A stretch of DNA of 64,000 nucleotides from Lentzea albida (GTDB lineage: Bacteria > Actinomycetota > Actinomycetes > Mycobacteriales > Pseudonocardiaceae), in assembly GCF_900111005.1 (NCBI RefSeq), contig NZ_FOFV01000015.1, positions 1-64,000 on the forward strand. Direction: 5' to 3'. Shown one piece after another: positions 24,501 to 31,914 of this stretch (the first letter of the stretch is position 1; each line of letters begins with the position of its first letter). The notes under the pieces were generated by a model. That model was not told the origin of the DNA. It saw nothing but the letters and a program-made list of their open reading frames with translations, and made no database searches. The translations under genes were made by a program, and so were the position numbers.

Positions 24501-25311
24501 TCGCGGTCTCCAACGCCCACGCGGCCGCGCCCAGCACGCGCTGGGCGTAGACGCGCTGCACGCCCGCGAGCCGTTCGGCGGTGGTGATCTCCTCGTCGAG
24601 CCGCCGCAGGCCCTCGCGCTGGCGGTCGAGGCGTTCGAAACCCTCGGCGATCTCCGTCAGATCGGACTGGTCCAGCGGCGGAAGTGCCTTGGACAGCAAC
24701 GAGGACAGCACGCTCGGGTCGAGCCGCTCGGACAGCTTCGGCGTGCGCAGCTGCAGCAGAGCCGTGATCAGCGAGTCGTACCGTTGCTCGGTCACGCCGG
24801 GGAACAACGTCGTCCGGACCGTGTGCCGGTAATCGGCCGGTGAGGTGTGCACGACGCCGTGCTCGCCGATCGCCGCCGTGAGATCCGTGGTGGTCAACGG
24901 GCGTCCGGCCTCGTTCACCAGCGCCAGGTCGCCGACCCGCAACGACGTCGTGAAGTACGTGGCGGAGACGTTAGTGGTGTTCGTGGTGGCCTGAAGGCGC
25001 GCACCGCACGTGAACCACTCTTCACCGTGCTGGAACTCCAGCCACACGTACCCGACGCGCGTGCTGCCCTGGTTGCCCTCGCCCATGAGGTTCCAGTGCA
25101 TCGTGCGGTCCGCGCTGCCGAACGTCGACAGGCGGTGCGGACGCAGGTTCGCGTCGAACAGGTACGGCAGCAGCAGCTCGAGCGCTTTCGACTTGCCCGT
25201 GCCGTTGGGGCCCCTGAGCAGCAGTCTGCCCTGGTAGAACGAGAAGATCTCGTCGTAGTAGCGCCAGACGTTGATGATGCCGGCGCGGCTCGGTTGCCAC
25301 CGGTCAGTCAT
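21535..25311 (-). CDS. jetC: Wadjet JetC: SMC-like ATPase (TIGR02680 family)
   Basis: A 1258-residue SMC/MukB-like ATPase, the motor of a Wadjet anti-plasmid complex that extrudes loops on circular DNA. Walker A GPNGTGKS is at 34-41, the ABC signature LSGGEK at about 1150-1155 and Walker B LILLDE at about 1180-1185, all intact. Between them are two long coiled-coil stretches (about 270-560 and 790-1030) around a hinge-like globular part (about 590-720). MTDRWQPSRAGIINVWRYYD was taken as the start; the frame extends upstream but that part lies in jetB. It overlaps jetB by 8 bases. Family knowledge places TIGR02680 in a four-gene set with TIGR02677, TIGR02678 and TIGR02679; the last is absent here. 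Confidence 0.92.
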   Translation of the reverse strand: MTDRWQPSRAGIINVWRYYDEIFSFYQGRLLLRGPNGTGKSKALELLLPYLFDANLRPHRLSTFGSADRTMHWNLMGEGNQGSTRVGYVWLEFQHGEEWFTCGARLQATTNTTNVSATYFTTSLRVGDLALVNEAGRPLTTTDLTAAIGEHGVVHTSPADYRHTVRTTLFPGVTEQRYDSLITALLQLRTPKLSERLDPSVLSSLLSKALPPLDQSDLTEIAEGFERLDRQREGLRRLDEEITTAERLAGVQRVYAQRVLGAAAWALETATEQLDELTRAARMSDRRYERQITLTDEAFDQLAALGREARAVDAEISGISDLPAYQEGRQLDQLRQQLSAASQRAAEAAAHAAKLRARAVADEELAGQAKSEAAARADELRRSVVLAREAAEQAGMPSMLEEIESGGDAKAGRQLLTAAVEARSAEINSITRAVAAHERAVNARNEARQRLEETRDELELATEAETAAQRTFEQAFAKFCADVDTWARGCSELNVSEHHEVVEAAALAREEFSRIEARLDETRTALNGQLSQYRSIREKLANQVDVPPPAPYTRDDDFRVSAAGAPLWRLVDFRPGTPPSVCAAVEAALEASGLLDAWLTPDTSFDLTARDRFAEPLLSGPAPGTTLLEVLVTDDERCHRFLDGVAFGETASGHTTAIGADGTWRLGNAHGRWTKPAPTYIGADARKRARAGRIAELTGLIEQLATDLSGVDAARNQIAVRRATLAGEMARKPSTDPMDVAEEQRTKAQLRSAARKDAVAAAQLRVTETEAAVARLGQVAEVPDADELTAFGTAAHRWLDDRRDALAAEALSIEAGSRASASSALADEAEETASARQQEASDLAVTLETVERAASSEFHALDQRLITLRAKALELAEQRELLQDKQTGLARTLGTLEEKRRTDTSRAAEATVAHEAAETRYRHLTSGHLPADAGEVPDGPVDPRLIRDSESRLGMAVHEAQQQLAGRIELSLDPDDDVTVLTATLDGTRMGAHALLQTLQAERDRMRTHITDVERDLFDQTLTGDTRRHIAQRIQGASELVATMNHRLERVQTASGIRVQLDWQVDPQLPPGTREARDLLLRSDLNDHERALLHDFFRERVEEARAHDSATGWEQQLAQVLDYTTWHQFVVKVDRGEGWVPVTKRVHGALSGGEKAIVLHLPLFAAAAAHYHATPTAPRLILLDEVFVGVDATNRGQLLELLVNFDLDLVLTSDHEWCDYRELTGIAIHQLTTGTDGDDAVTTVRFTWDGHSLTADED

Positions 25312-26368
25312 GCAGCTCCTCGACCGCGTACCTGGCTGCGGCGGGCAGCCTGTGAACGGTGCCGTTCTCCGTGCGCGCGAGCCCGAACGCCTCGAGCAGT
25401 TCGAGACCGTCCGCCGCGAGCCTGTCCGCGCCACCGTCCGACTGGTAGGCCTTGGCCCAGTTCCGGAACCTGGTGAGCACCTCGCGTGCTTCCTCGGTCA
25501 GCTCCTCCGTCGTGGCGGGGCCCAGCGCCAGCCGGTCGAGCAGCAGCAACGCGGCGACCTTCGCGTTGTTGTCGTCGTCCGGGAACCTCGTGTCCGTGGC
25601 GATCGCGTCGGCGTCGACCACGACGTACCCCTCCTTGCGCTCCTCCAGCGTGCAGCCGGCGAGCGTGATGCCGGTCTGCACGACCTTGCGGCCGGCGGGG
25701 GAGCCGAGGAACGCGAGCTGACTCGCGTTCAGGTCTTCCTTGTACACCACGGGATCGTCGATCAGCCTGCGCATGACGGAGTGCCGTTGCCACAGACTGC
25801 GGTGCGCGTTCTCGTACCGCGACTCGTACGTCAGGTCCTCGATCGTGTCCACCGTGGACGGAGCGACCGGCGCGGACAGCAGGCGCGTGATGAGCGTCGG
25901 ATCCGCGCGGACCTGCTCGTCGACCTCGATCGCGCCGTGGTCCTCGAGGAACGTCAGCACGTCGTTGAACGCGTTCCGGTCGCTGCGCCTGCCCGGGTCG
26001 AACTCGATCTCGTCGGCCTGCTTGAGGCGTGACGTCAGCTCGTCGAGCGTCGTGAGCGGTGTGGTCAGCAGCTCCGCGCACATCAGGCACAGCAGGACGT
26101 ACCGGCGCCGGTCGAACGCCGGTCGCGTGCGGTCAGGCCGTTGGGTGGTCTTGAAGAGGCGCGCGTACCCGGCCCGCGGCTCGACGACCACGCGCCAGCC
26201 GCAGTAGTAGTCGAACCACTTCGTGATCGGCTCGCGGCGCCTCCTGATGAGGTCGAAGCCGTCCGGATCCTGGCCGTTGGTCAGCAACGGGCGCGCGAGC
26301 AGCAGACGAACGCCACGCGCCACTTCCTCGCTCTCCAGCCGTGCGAGCTGGTTTCCCGTGTTCCTCAT
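25304..26368 (-). CDS. jetB: Wadjet JetB: kleisin-associated KITE-like subunit (TIGR02678/DUF2398)
   Basis: A 354-residue protein of the TIGR02678/DUF2398 family, the JetB subunit of type II Wadjet. Characteristic segments include ARGVRLLLARPLL near the start, EPITKWFDYYCGWRVVVEPR, and the tandem winged-helix-like C-terminal half (DLNASQLAFLGSP, then ARYAVEELHD). In the Wadjet complex this subunit acts as the MukE/KITE-like component binding the kleisin JetA. ATG overlaps the jetA stop (ATGA), and its own end overlaps jetC by 8 bases, so the three subunits are made in a coupled fashion. No truncation is visible. Confidence 0.9.
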   Translation of the reverse strand: MRNTGNQLARLESEEVARGVRLLLARPLLTNGQDPDGFDLIRRRREPITKWFDYYCGWRVVVEPRAGYARLFKTTQRPDRTRPAFDRRRYVLLCLMCAELLTTPLTTLDELTSRLKQADEIEFDPGRRSDRNAFNDVLTFLEDHGAIEVDEQVRADPTLITRLLSAPVAPSTVDTIEDLTYESRYENAHRSLWQRHSVMRRLIDDPVVYKEDLNASQLAFLGSPAGRKVVQTGITLAGCTLEERKEGYVVVDADAIATDTRFPDDDNNAKVAALLLLDRLALGPATTEELTEEAREVLTRFRNWAKAYQSDGGADRLAADGLELLEAFGLARTENGTVHRLPAAARYAVEELHD

Positions 26369-27795
26369 CGGCTCTGCACGTCGATCACGTAGTCGGGCCC
26401 GCTCAGCGTGCCCTTCTGGGTGGTCATGGTCGCCCAGCCGCGGGCGTTGCGGAGGTTGATCTGCATCCGCCCGTCACTCGTGCCGGCCGAGCGCGTGCCG
26501 GTGCTGTCCGGATCGCTGCCGAGCGCCCTGCCGACGAGGTCGATCAGCCGGTGGAACGTGTCGTGGTCGAGGTTCGTGAGCGTGGAGATGCGAATCGCGC
26601 CGTCGGTCTGGATCTGCGACCACGCGTACTCCAGCTCCTCACGCTCCTTCTGCGCCTGTTCACGACGGTTGCGGCGCACCTCGTCGACGTTGCGGACCTT
26701 GCCGGTGGCACCGATGTGCTCCTGCTTGCCGGTCGCGCGCAACTGCGGTGACACGGGCACGGGCGGCGTGTTCTCCCACGCCTCGGCACTGGGCAACAGC
26801 TCCCCGTCGGCGTGCGCGAGGTGCGCGTGCCGCGCGGAGTAGAGCCCGAACGCGGCGTTGAACAACTCGTGCGCCTCGTCCTCGGTCTCGGTCCGCGCGA
26901 ACCACCGGGCGAGCGCCTTGAAGTCGGCCGCGGTGTTCGTGGGTTTCTTGCGCTGCTCGTTGATCCGGTCGAGCACCCTGAGCAGCTGCACGATCGCCTT
27001 GCGCGACACGTCCTGCAACTCCTCGACGCGCGGCGGGTTGTCGCAGAACCAGCTCCGCAGCTCGGTCCACCTGGCCTTGCGCTGCTGCGCCCACTGCTCG
27101 TCCTGGACGAGCCCGGCACCGCGTCGCGCGCGTTCGTGCAGCTCGGCGGCGTCGATGGAGACGACGGCCTCGCGAATCCCGTGCTTGCGCGCGTCCAGGT
27201 CGGCGATGAAGTCGCGCAGGTAGGTGACCGTGGTGCGCTTGACGTCCTGGAACGTGTCCAGATCGGCCTGGTCGTCCCGCAGGATGCGCTGCAGGTCGGC
27301 GTTGAACCGCGCAGTGTTCGCCTTGAAGGCTTCGAGGTGCCCTTCGAGTTCGGAGAGCGTCGTGAAGGCGTCGTGGTCGTTCAACGGCCCGGCGAGGGCG
27401 TTGAGGCGGGCCGCGATGGCGTCGAGCACGGCGGTCTGCAGCGCACCGTTCGCCGCGAGTGTGTGTGTCGCGTGCTGAATGCCGGCGTACGCGGCCTCGC
27501 CTCGCTTCGTGAGCCCGTAACGGTGCTGTGCGGCGTCCAGCAGACCCCAGCCCCTCAGCGCGGCGAGGGACGCCTGCAGGTCGTCGTCGGCCAGTTGCTC
27601 GGACCAGCCGACGGTGCGGAGCCGTTGCTGCACGTCATCGGCGGTGAGGACGGTCTGCAGGCGCTCGTTCGCCACCCCGAACACGCGCAGCACCGCTGTG
27701 TGCAGCTCCGCCTGGTCGGTCGTGGTGAAGCGGAACAGGTCCGCGGGCACCGGTGGAAACGTCGTCACCTGTGCCACCGTAGCTTGTGCCCGCAC
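26365..27795 (-). CDS. jetA: Wadjet JetA: kleisin-like subunit (TIGR02677/DUF2397)
   Basis: A 476-residue TIGR02677/DUF2397 protein, the MukF/kleisin-like subunit of type II Wadjet that bridges the two JetC heads. It starts with winged-helix segments (FRFTTTDQAELHTAVLRVFG, then GLLDAAQHRYGLTKRGE), has a long helical middle (FNADLQRILRDDQADLDTFQ) and a C-terminal beta-rich winged helix ending ARGWATMTTQKGTLSGPDY. The GTG start has GGAGGAG directly before it; GTGs at codons 7 and 10 are alternatives with worse spacing. It is the first of three overlapping jet genes and begins 63 bases after the end of the type VII-type operon on the same strand. Confidence 0.9.
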   Translation of the reverse strand: MRAQATVAQVTTFPPVPADLFRFTTTDQAELHTAVLRVFGVANERLQTVLTADDVQQRLRTVGWSEQLADDDLQASLAALRGWGLLDAAQHRYGLTKRGEAAYAGIQHATHTLAANGALQTAVLDAIAARLNALAGPLNDHDAFTTLSELEGHLEAFKANTARFNADLQRILRDDQADLDTFQDVKRTTVTYLRDFIADLDARKHGIREAVVSIDAAELHERARRGAGLVQDEQWAQQRKARWTELRSWFCDNPPRVEELQDVSRKAIVQLLRVLDRINEQRKKPTNTAADFKALARWFARTETEDEAHELFNAAFGLYSARHAHLAHADGELLPSAEAWENTPPVPVSPQLRATGKQEHIGATGKVRNVDEVRRNRREQAQKEREELEYAWSQIQTDGAIRISTLTNLDHDTFHRLIDLVGRALGSDPDSTGTRSAGTSDGRMQINLRNARGWATMTTQKGTLSGPDYVIDVQSR

Positions 27796-27800
27796 CTCCT

Positions 27801-27858
27801 CCGGGTGGCACGGTGCACGGTCATCACGAGCCGTCGCTGCCGCTCGCCCGCCACCCGG
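27801..27858. repeat. Long inverted repeat filling the gap between the type VII-type operon and jetA
   Basis: Arms CCGGGTGGC (27801-27809) and GCCACCCGG (27850-27858) are perfect and enclose 40 bases that contain a smaller ACGG/CCGT pairing. The outer arm touches the stop codon of the upstream gene. It may be an attenuating terminator or a cruciform operator; no separate promoter for jetA is recognisable inside it. Confidence 0.5.
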
Positions 27859-28749
27859 TCACCTCACGGGCAGGAACCGCGCCGGCAGGTTCGGGTCCTC
27901 CAGCTCCCGGATCCTCGCCAGGTCGTACGTCGGCTTGATCAGCAACGCGATGCCGCCGGCCAGCAACAGGACGAACAACGCCTTGGCGAACCTGTGTTCG
28001 GAGGGCTGGTCGACGACCTCCCACCTGGCGCCGACGGCTGTCACGGGCTTCGGGATGCCGATCTCGGCCTGGGTGAACTGCGAGTGGCTCAACGTCCGCG
28101 TGAGCTTCTGGCCGGTGTCCGCGGTTATGTCGACATCGCAACGCCACAGGGCCCCTAGGTAGCGCCAGTCTCGCTCACACGATGTCGCCTCACCCGTGCC
28201 TTCGGCCCGTCGGGGCCAGACGTCGGCGCGGGCGGTGATCAGCAGGCCGTGTGTGAAGTGGGCAGCGAGGAAGGCGAGCATGCCTGCTCCGACGTACCAA
28301 CGAGCCTGGGCACGCAGGCGCCGCACCTCCGCCTTGGCGGCCGGTCGTTTCCCGCGGCTGTTCTGCCACAGCACACCGGCGCCGACGAGGCCGAGCGCGA
28401 TGGAGGTGACGGCGCCCATGGTCGGCCACGGCACGGGGTTGGAGGATGCGCGGGCAGGGGCGAAGTGATGTGGGGCGAGGCGTTGCATGGGGACGGAGGT
28501 GTCGGCGGGCGTCAGCAGTGAGGAGTCGCTGGTGTAGCGGTACCGCATCCCGTTGTCGGTGACGATCGCGGTGCAGCTCCAGCGGGTTCCGAGGAGCAGC
28601 CAGTTGCGTTCGCAGTGGATGTCGTCGGCCTGCGCGACCGGGCTGCCTGCTGGACCGTGGTCCTCCCAGAACAGCAGGAGGAAAGCTGAGGCGTAGGCGC
28701 ACAATGCGAGCCATGCCAGGGCCAGCCAGCGTTGGTGATGTCCTTTCAC
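27859..28749 (-). CDS. Membrane protein with two copies of a cysteine-containing domain
   Basis: A 296-residue protein with four hydrophobic segments. Two similar units follow each other. In each, a membrane helix precedes a short extracytoplasmic-looking part with C-x-R-N/D-W, G-x-x-W-x-C and a later D-x-x-x-x/L-T-P-A-D-type ending: CERNWLLLGTRWSC in copy 1 and CERDWRYLGALWRC in copy 2. The paired cysteines, about 13 residues apart, may form a disulfide. The family may be the one annotated DUF6346 in Pseudonocardiaceae (not certain). GTG overlaps the stop of the 146-residue homologue upstream (GTGA). It could be an immunity or anchoring factor for the WXG protein in the same operon. Confidence 0.72.
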   Translation of the reverse strand: MKGHHQRWLALAWLALCAYASAFLLLFWEDHGPAGSPVAQADDIHCERNWLLLGTRWSCTAIVTDNGMRYRYTSDSSLLTPADTSVPMQRLAPHHFAPARASSNPVPWPTMGAVTSIALGLVGAGVLWQNSRGKRPAAKAEVRRLRAQARWYVGAGMLAFLAAHFTHGLLITARADVWPRRAEGTGEATSCERDWRYLGALWRCDVDITADTGQKLTRTLSHSQFTQAEIGIPKPVTAVGARWEVVDQPSEHRFAKALFVLLLAGGIALLIKPTYDLARIRELEDPNLPARFLPVR

Positions 28750-29186
28750 GGAACCGGCTTGATCCTGCGGAACAACCGGAACGTGATGAAGACTCCGGTC
28801 GCCATGAGGCCGATCGCGCTGAGCACGACAGCGGCGTTGTTGGGTTCCCTGCGCTCGGCCAGACCCCACTCCGTGCTCGCCTGGGACGATCTTCCAGACC
28901 GCACGCGGTTGGTGGTCATCGGTACCTGGCTGCCGATGTCGGCCGGTGTCAGCATCGAGTTGTCGCTGCGGTACGGGTGACGGTTGCCGTCATCGGCCGC
29001 GATCGTGGCCTCGCACGACCAAAGCAGACCGAACGCCCACCAGTTCCGCTTGCACGAGATGTCCTGCGCGTGGCCCTTCGGCTCACCGCCGGAGGACACC
29101 TCACCTCCGAACGTGAGCAGGGCTGCCTGGGCGCCGTACAGAACGGCCAGCCAGGTCAGGACAGCGAGGATGATCCGTTTCGTCAT
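28746..29186 (-). CDS. Membrane protein with one copy of the same cysteine-containing domain
   Basis: A 146-residue protein with an N-terminal membrane helix (IILAVLTWLAVLYGAQAALL), the domain CKRNWWAFGLLWSC followed by SDNSMLTPADIG, and a C-terminal membrane helix before the basic tail FRLFRRIKPVP. It is a single-unit paralogue of the two-unit protein encoded next, so the operon carries three copies. Both ends overlap neighbours by four bases (ATGA, GTGA). Function unknown; topology suggests the Cys domain is outside the membrane. Confidence 0.72.
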   Translation of the reverse strand: MTKRIILAVLTWLAVLYGAQAALLTFGGEVSSGGEPKGHAQDISCKRNWWAFGLLWSCEATIAADDGNRHPYRSDNSMLTPADIGSQVPMTTNRVRSGRSSQASTEWGLAERREPNNAAVVLSAIGLMATGVFITFRLFRRIKPVP

Positions 29187-30481
29187 CCGTTCGCCCCCGG
29201 ATCCTTGTGGCCGCCGCCTTCGGCCTTGTTCAGCTCCTTCGAGAGCTCTTTGGTCGGGTGGACCAGATCGCCCCAGTTCGGGATCAGGTGGTTGATGTCG
29301 CGACTCGCCACGGCGCGCACCCAGTCCTGGCCGTCGAGCAGGCCCTTGCTCAGCGGGGCGTCCACTCGGTCGGCTGCCCGGCCCAGTTGGGTGGCAGGGT
29401 CTCCCAGGTTCTTCTCTTTGGTGCTCAACGGCGGCTGGTTCATGGTGTCGTAGAAGTCCCTGACTTTCTCCTTGCGCGCCGGACCGTTCTGCTTGACTCG
29501 TGCGGCCCAGTCGTCGACCTTCTGGCTGGTTCGTTGCATGACGTCGTCGACCTTGCTCATCGCGTTGTCGATGCCGTCCTGGACGCGCTTGCTCGCGTTG
29601 GACAGGCCGTCGCCGATGTTGTCCAGCGAGTCGGCCCTCGACACTTTGGTCGCGGAGTCGGAGGCGAGCTCGGCCGCGCGCTGGTTGCCGTGGCGGCTGT
29701 TCGGCATCTGTTTGCTCAGAGACGCGAGTTCGTCGGCCTGCTTGCGCATGGCGGCGCCCGCGCTCTTCGCCAGCGAACCGAGCTTGTCCAGTGCCTTAAA
29801 CAACTTGGCGACGAACCGCGCGATCCTGGTGCCGATCTCGACGGCCTTGGTCACGGCGCGCGTGATGAATGCCGCAATCGAGGCGCCGGCCGTGGGAATC
29901 GCCGACGCCGCGGCTGGGATACCCCACATGAGCAGAGTGCCGGCGAGATCGGCGAGGAGGTCGCGGATCAGCGCTCGGGTCGCCGCGACGACGGCACCCG
30001 CCACCTTGATCTTGTTCCCTGCGGACGCGGCGGCTTCCGCGGAGTTGCGCAGGCCGGCGACCAGGCCGCTGCACCGGGTGCGGTAGGCGTCTGCTGCCTC
30101 ACCCGTCCACTCGGTGAGGGTCTTCGCGTGTGCCTCGTAGCCGTTGGCCTCGTTGTGCAGGCGCTTGGAGATGTTCTCCCACGTGGTGCCGGCCGCTTCG
30201 ATCGCGGGCGGGTCGCCCATGAGCTTGTCGAACGCTTCGCGGACGAACCCGACGTTCTCGATGATCCAGCCCACGACCGACGACGCCAGCGAGCCGAGAG
30301 GATCGGTGAGGAATCCGGCGACGTCCATCGCGAGGGCAGCGCCGTCGATGCCGAGCGCGACCGGATCGACCGTCTTGCCTTCGGCGAACGGTTTGACCAC
30401 GTCCTCCGCCGAGTCGAGCATGCCCGCGCCGGCGTAGTACTTCTTCTCGTTCTCCTTCTGCGCGATCAGCGGGTTGCTCAC
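29183..30481 (-). CDS. Large WXG100-type (type VII secretion substrate-like) protein
   Basis: A 432-residue alpha-helical protein. The W-T-G turn at about 125-127 (LTEWTGEAADAYRTR) between two helices is the WXG100 hallmark. A hydrophobic helical segment (about 165-205, GTLLMWGIPAAASAIPTAGA) follows, and then a long charged helical part ending DINHLIPNWGDLVHPTKELS. The C-terminus has no recognisable nuclease, ADP-ribosyltransferase or deaminase toxin domain. It is expected to be exported by, or to assemble with, an ESX/type VII machine; no EccC ATPase is in this window. GTG start overlapping the stop of the EspC-like gene. The frame extends upstream, but conserved sequence begins at SNPLIAQKENEKKYY. 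Confidence 0.75.
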   Translation of the reverse strand: MSNPLIAQKENEKKYYAGAGMLDSAEDVVKPFAEGKTVDPVALGIDGAALAMDVAGFLTDPLGSLASSVVGWIIENVGFVREAFDKLMGDPPAIEAAGTTWENISKRLHNEANGYEAHAKTLTEWTGEAADAYRTRCSGLVAGLRNSAEAAASAGNKIKVAGAVVAATRALIRDLLADLAGTLLMWGIPAAASAIPTAGASIAAFITRAVTKAVEIGTRIARFVAKLFKALDKLGSLAKSAGAAMRKQADELASLSKQMPNSRHGNQRAAELASDSATKVSRADSLDNIGDGLSNASKRVQDGIDNAMSKVDDVMQRTSQKVDDWAARVKQNGPARKEKVRDFYDTMNQPPLSTKEKNLGDPATQLGRAADRVDAPLSKGLLDGQDWVRAVASRDINHLIPNWGDLVHPTKELSKELNKAEGGGHKDPGANG

Positions 30482-30786
30482 CGGTCCATCCCCTTCATGG
30501 CAGCGCGGTTGCCCTCTTCGACCTGCTGGTAGGTCTCGGCGGTCGAACAGAGCTCGTCGCCGGTTGCCTCGAAGGCCTTGGGGAGGGCGGCGAGCAGGGC
30601 TTTCGCGTCGTCGAGTTCCTCGTTGAAGATCCACGACCAGCGTTGGCAGAGTTCGCCCATCACGTTCGGTCCCAGGCTGACCTGCGAGGCGGACACGGCC
30701 TCCTGCAACGACGGGGACAGTCGGCCGACGAGCATCTTGCCGTGGGCGGCGACGGTTTCGGCCTGGGTCCGGAAGCCGCCGCTCAT
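30478..30786 (-). CDS. EspC/WXG100-like small secreted helical protein
   Basis: A 102-residue, fully helical protein of the ESX-1 secretion-associated EspC/WXG100 size class. Segments TQAETVAAHGKMLVGRL and AFEATGDELCSTAETYQQVE form the two expected helices; the turn has W-S-W rather than a strict W-x-G. It ends EEGNRAAMKGMDR. ATG overlaps the stop of the YbaB-like gene and its own stop overlaps the next GTG, so it is expressed stoichiometrically with the large WXG protein, probably as a heterodimer partner. Confidence 0.75.
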   Translation of the reverse strand: MSGGFRTQAETVAAHGKMLVGRLSPSLQEAVSASQVSLGPNVMGELCQRWSWIFNEELDDAKALLAALPKAFEATGDELCSTAETYQQVEEGNRAAMKGMDR

Positions 30787-31235
30787 CGCAGCACCGAGTT
30801 TCCGCCGAAGTCGTCGTCATCACCCTGCGGTGGCGCGGGGCGAGGTGACGTCGGCCTCGGCTCCTCGACCGTGCCCGCCGGGTCGATCACGGCGATGCCC
30901 TGCTCGACCTGTTCGCGCAGGAAGGCCATGCCTTCACCCTCGCCCAGCAACGGGCGCATCGTGTCCTCGATCTTGCGGGCGGCTTCGACCTGGGCGCGGC
31001 GGATGGTGTCCATGATCGTGCGGCCCAACGCGGTGTGGCCGAGGTCGTCTGCGCGCGGAGTGAGCTGGAGCGATTCGATGCGGCCGCCGGAGCCCACCGT
31101 GACGATGACCGAGCCGTCCGGGCTCTGGGCCTCGGTGCGGGACTCGCGGAACGCCGTCTGGATGGCGTTCGCCTGTTCCTGGGCTTGCTGGAGGCGCTGT
31201 TCGAAGTCGGCGAGGTACTGGTGCGGATCGGTCAC
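30783..31235 (-). CDS. YbaB/EbfC-family DNA-binding protein, first gene of the type VII-type operon
   Basis: A 150-residue protein of the YbaB/EbfC nucleoid-associated family. It has an N-terminal coiled helix (YLADFEQRLQQAQEQANAIQ), the central sheet VIVTVGSGGRIESLQLTPRA, a second helix, and an acidic Pro-rich tail (EEPRPTSPRPAPPQGDDDDF). YbaB-like genes repeatedly head WXG100 operons in actinobacteria, where they may act as chaperone-like or regulatory partners. GTG start; ATGA overlap with the EspC-like gene. It is divergent from the type VII-associated SseB-like gene 56 bases away. Confidence 0.82.
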   Translation of the reverse strand: MTDPHQYLADFEQRLQQAQEQANAIQTAFRESRTEAQSPDGSVIVTVGSGGRIESLQLTPRADDLGHTALGRTIMDTIRRAQVEAARKIEDTMRPLLGEGEGMAFLREQVEQGIAVIDPAGTVEEPRPTSPRPAPPQGDDDDFGGNSVLR

Positions 31236-31291
31236 GACCGGATGATCCCATTCGATCGAACTCTCCGCGCACGATTCGGCACAATGCGTGC

Positions 31292-31852
31292 ATGGTCAAG
31301 CCGCTCGTGACGAGGGAGATGAGGGAACGCGCCAGGCGTGTGCCCAACAACTGGCTGCACGTGATCGACCCCGCACACGACAGCGCCGCTGACGTTCCCG
31401 CGGAAGCCGTGATCGGGCGGTACCTCGTCGACGCTCGAGGCGAAATCAGCGACCAGTACGTGCCGAATCCCCGGTATCAGCCGCGTGAGGTCACCTTCGA
31501 GAACGACCTCGAATCGGTGATGTACCTCGTGCAGCGCGGATACGAGGACAAGCAGACGCTCGTGGACGCGGTGCTCGCTGCCGATCTCCTGCTGCCCGCC
31601 GATCCGGCTCGCGAGCCGCGCAGGCACCTGGTGATGCGCGGCGACACCGTGGACGTCTTCGCCTCGGAGCAGGCTCGGCCGCGTGACTGGCCGCCGCACT
31701 GGCACCGCTTTCGCGGGGTGGAGCTGGCGGTCGTCGTCGACGCGCTCGACCGGCCCGTCACGCTGCTGGTCACCGCGCAGGGCGGGGTCCAGTTCGAGAT
31801 TCCCGGCGACCTGCTCGTCGAAGGGCTGCGTGACGTGATCACGATGGGGTGA
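31292..31852 (+). CDS. Type VII secretion system-associated SseB-like protein
   Basis: A 186-residue soluble protein. The run NNWLHVIDPAHDSAADVP, then VIGRYLVDARGEISDQYVPN and PRYQP, matches the family annotated 'type VII secretion system-associated protein' in streptomycetes, which ends in an SseB-like domain (here ELAVVVDALDRPVTLLVTAQ). It stands divergent to the YbaB/WXG operon, supporting a shared role. CACAAT six bases before the ATG gives a possible leaderless -10 box. The precise role in secretion is unknown. Confidence 0.75.
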   Translation: MVKPLVTREMRERARRVPNNWLHVIDPAHDSAADVPAEAVIGRYLVDARGEISDQYVPNPRYQPREVTFENDLESVMYLVQRGYEDKQTLVDAVLAADLLLPADPAREPRRHLVMRGDTVDVFASEQARPRDWPPHWHRFRGVELAVVVDALDRPVTLLVTAQGGVQFEIPGDLLVEGLRDVITMG

Positions 31853-31902
31853 TCCGCGTGGTGGCGTTGATCGGGGAACGGGTCGCGTTGCGCCGATCGG
31901 GC

Positions 31903-31908
31903 TAACCT
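31903..31908 (+). promoter_or_regulatory. -10 box, leaderless, before the 213-residue unknown gene
   Basis: TAACCT lies 6 bases before the GTG start, with no Shine-Dalgarno sequence in between. No -35 element with acceptable spacing is visible. Confidence 0.4.
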
Positions 31909-31914
31909 CCGGCC

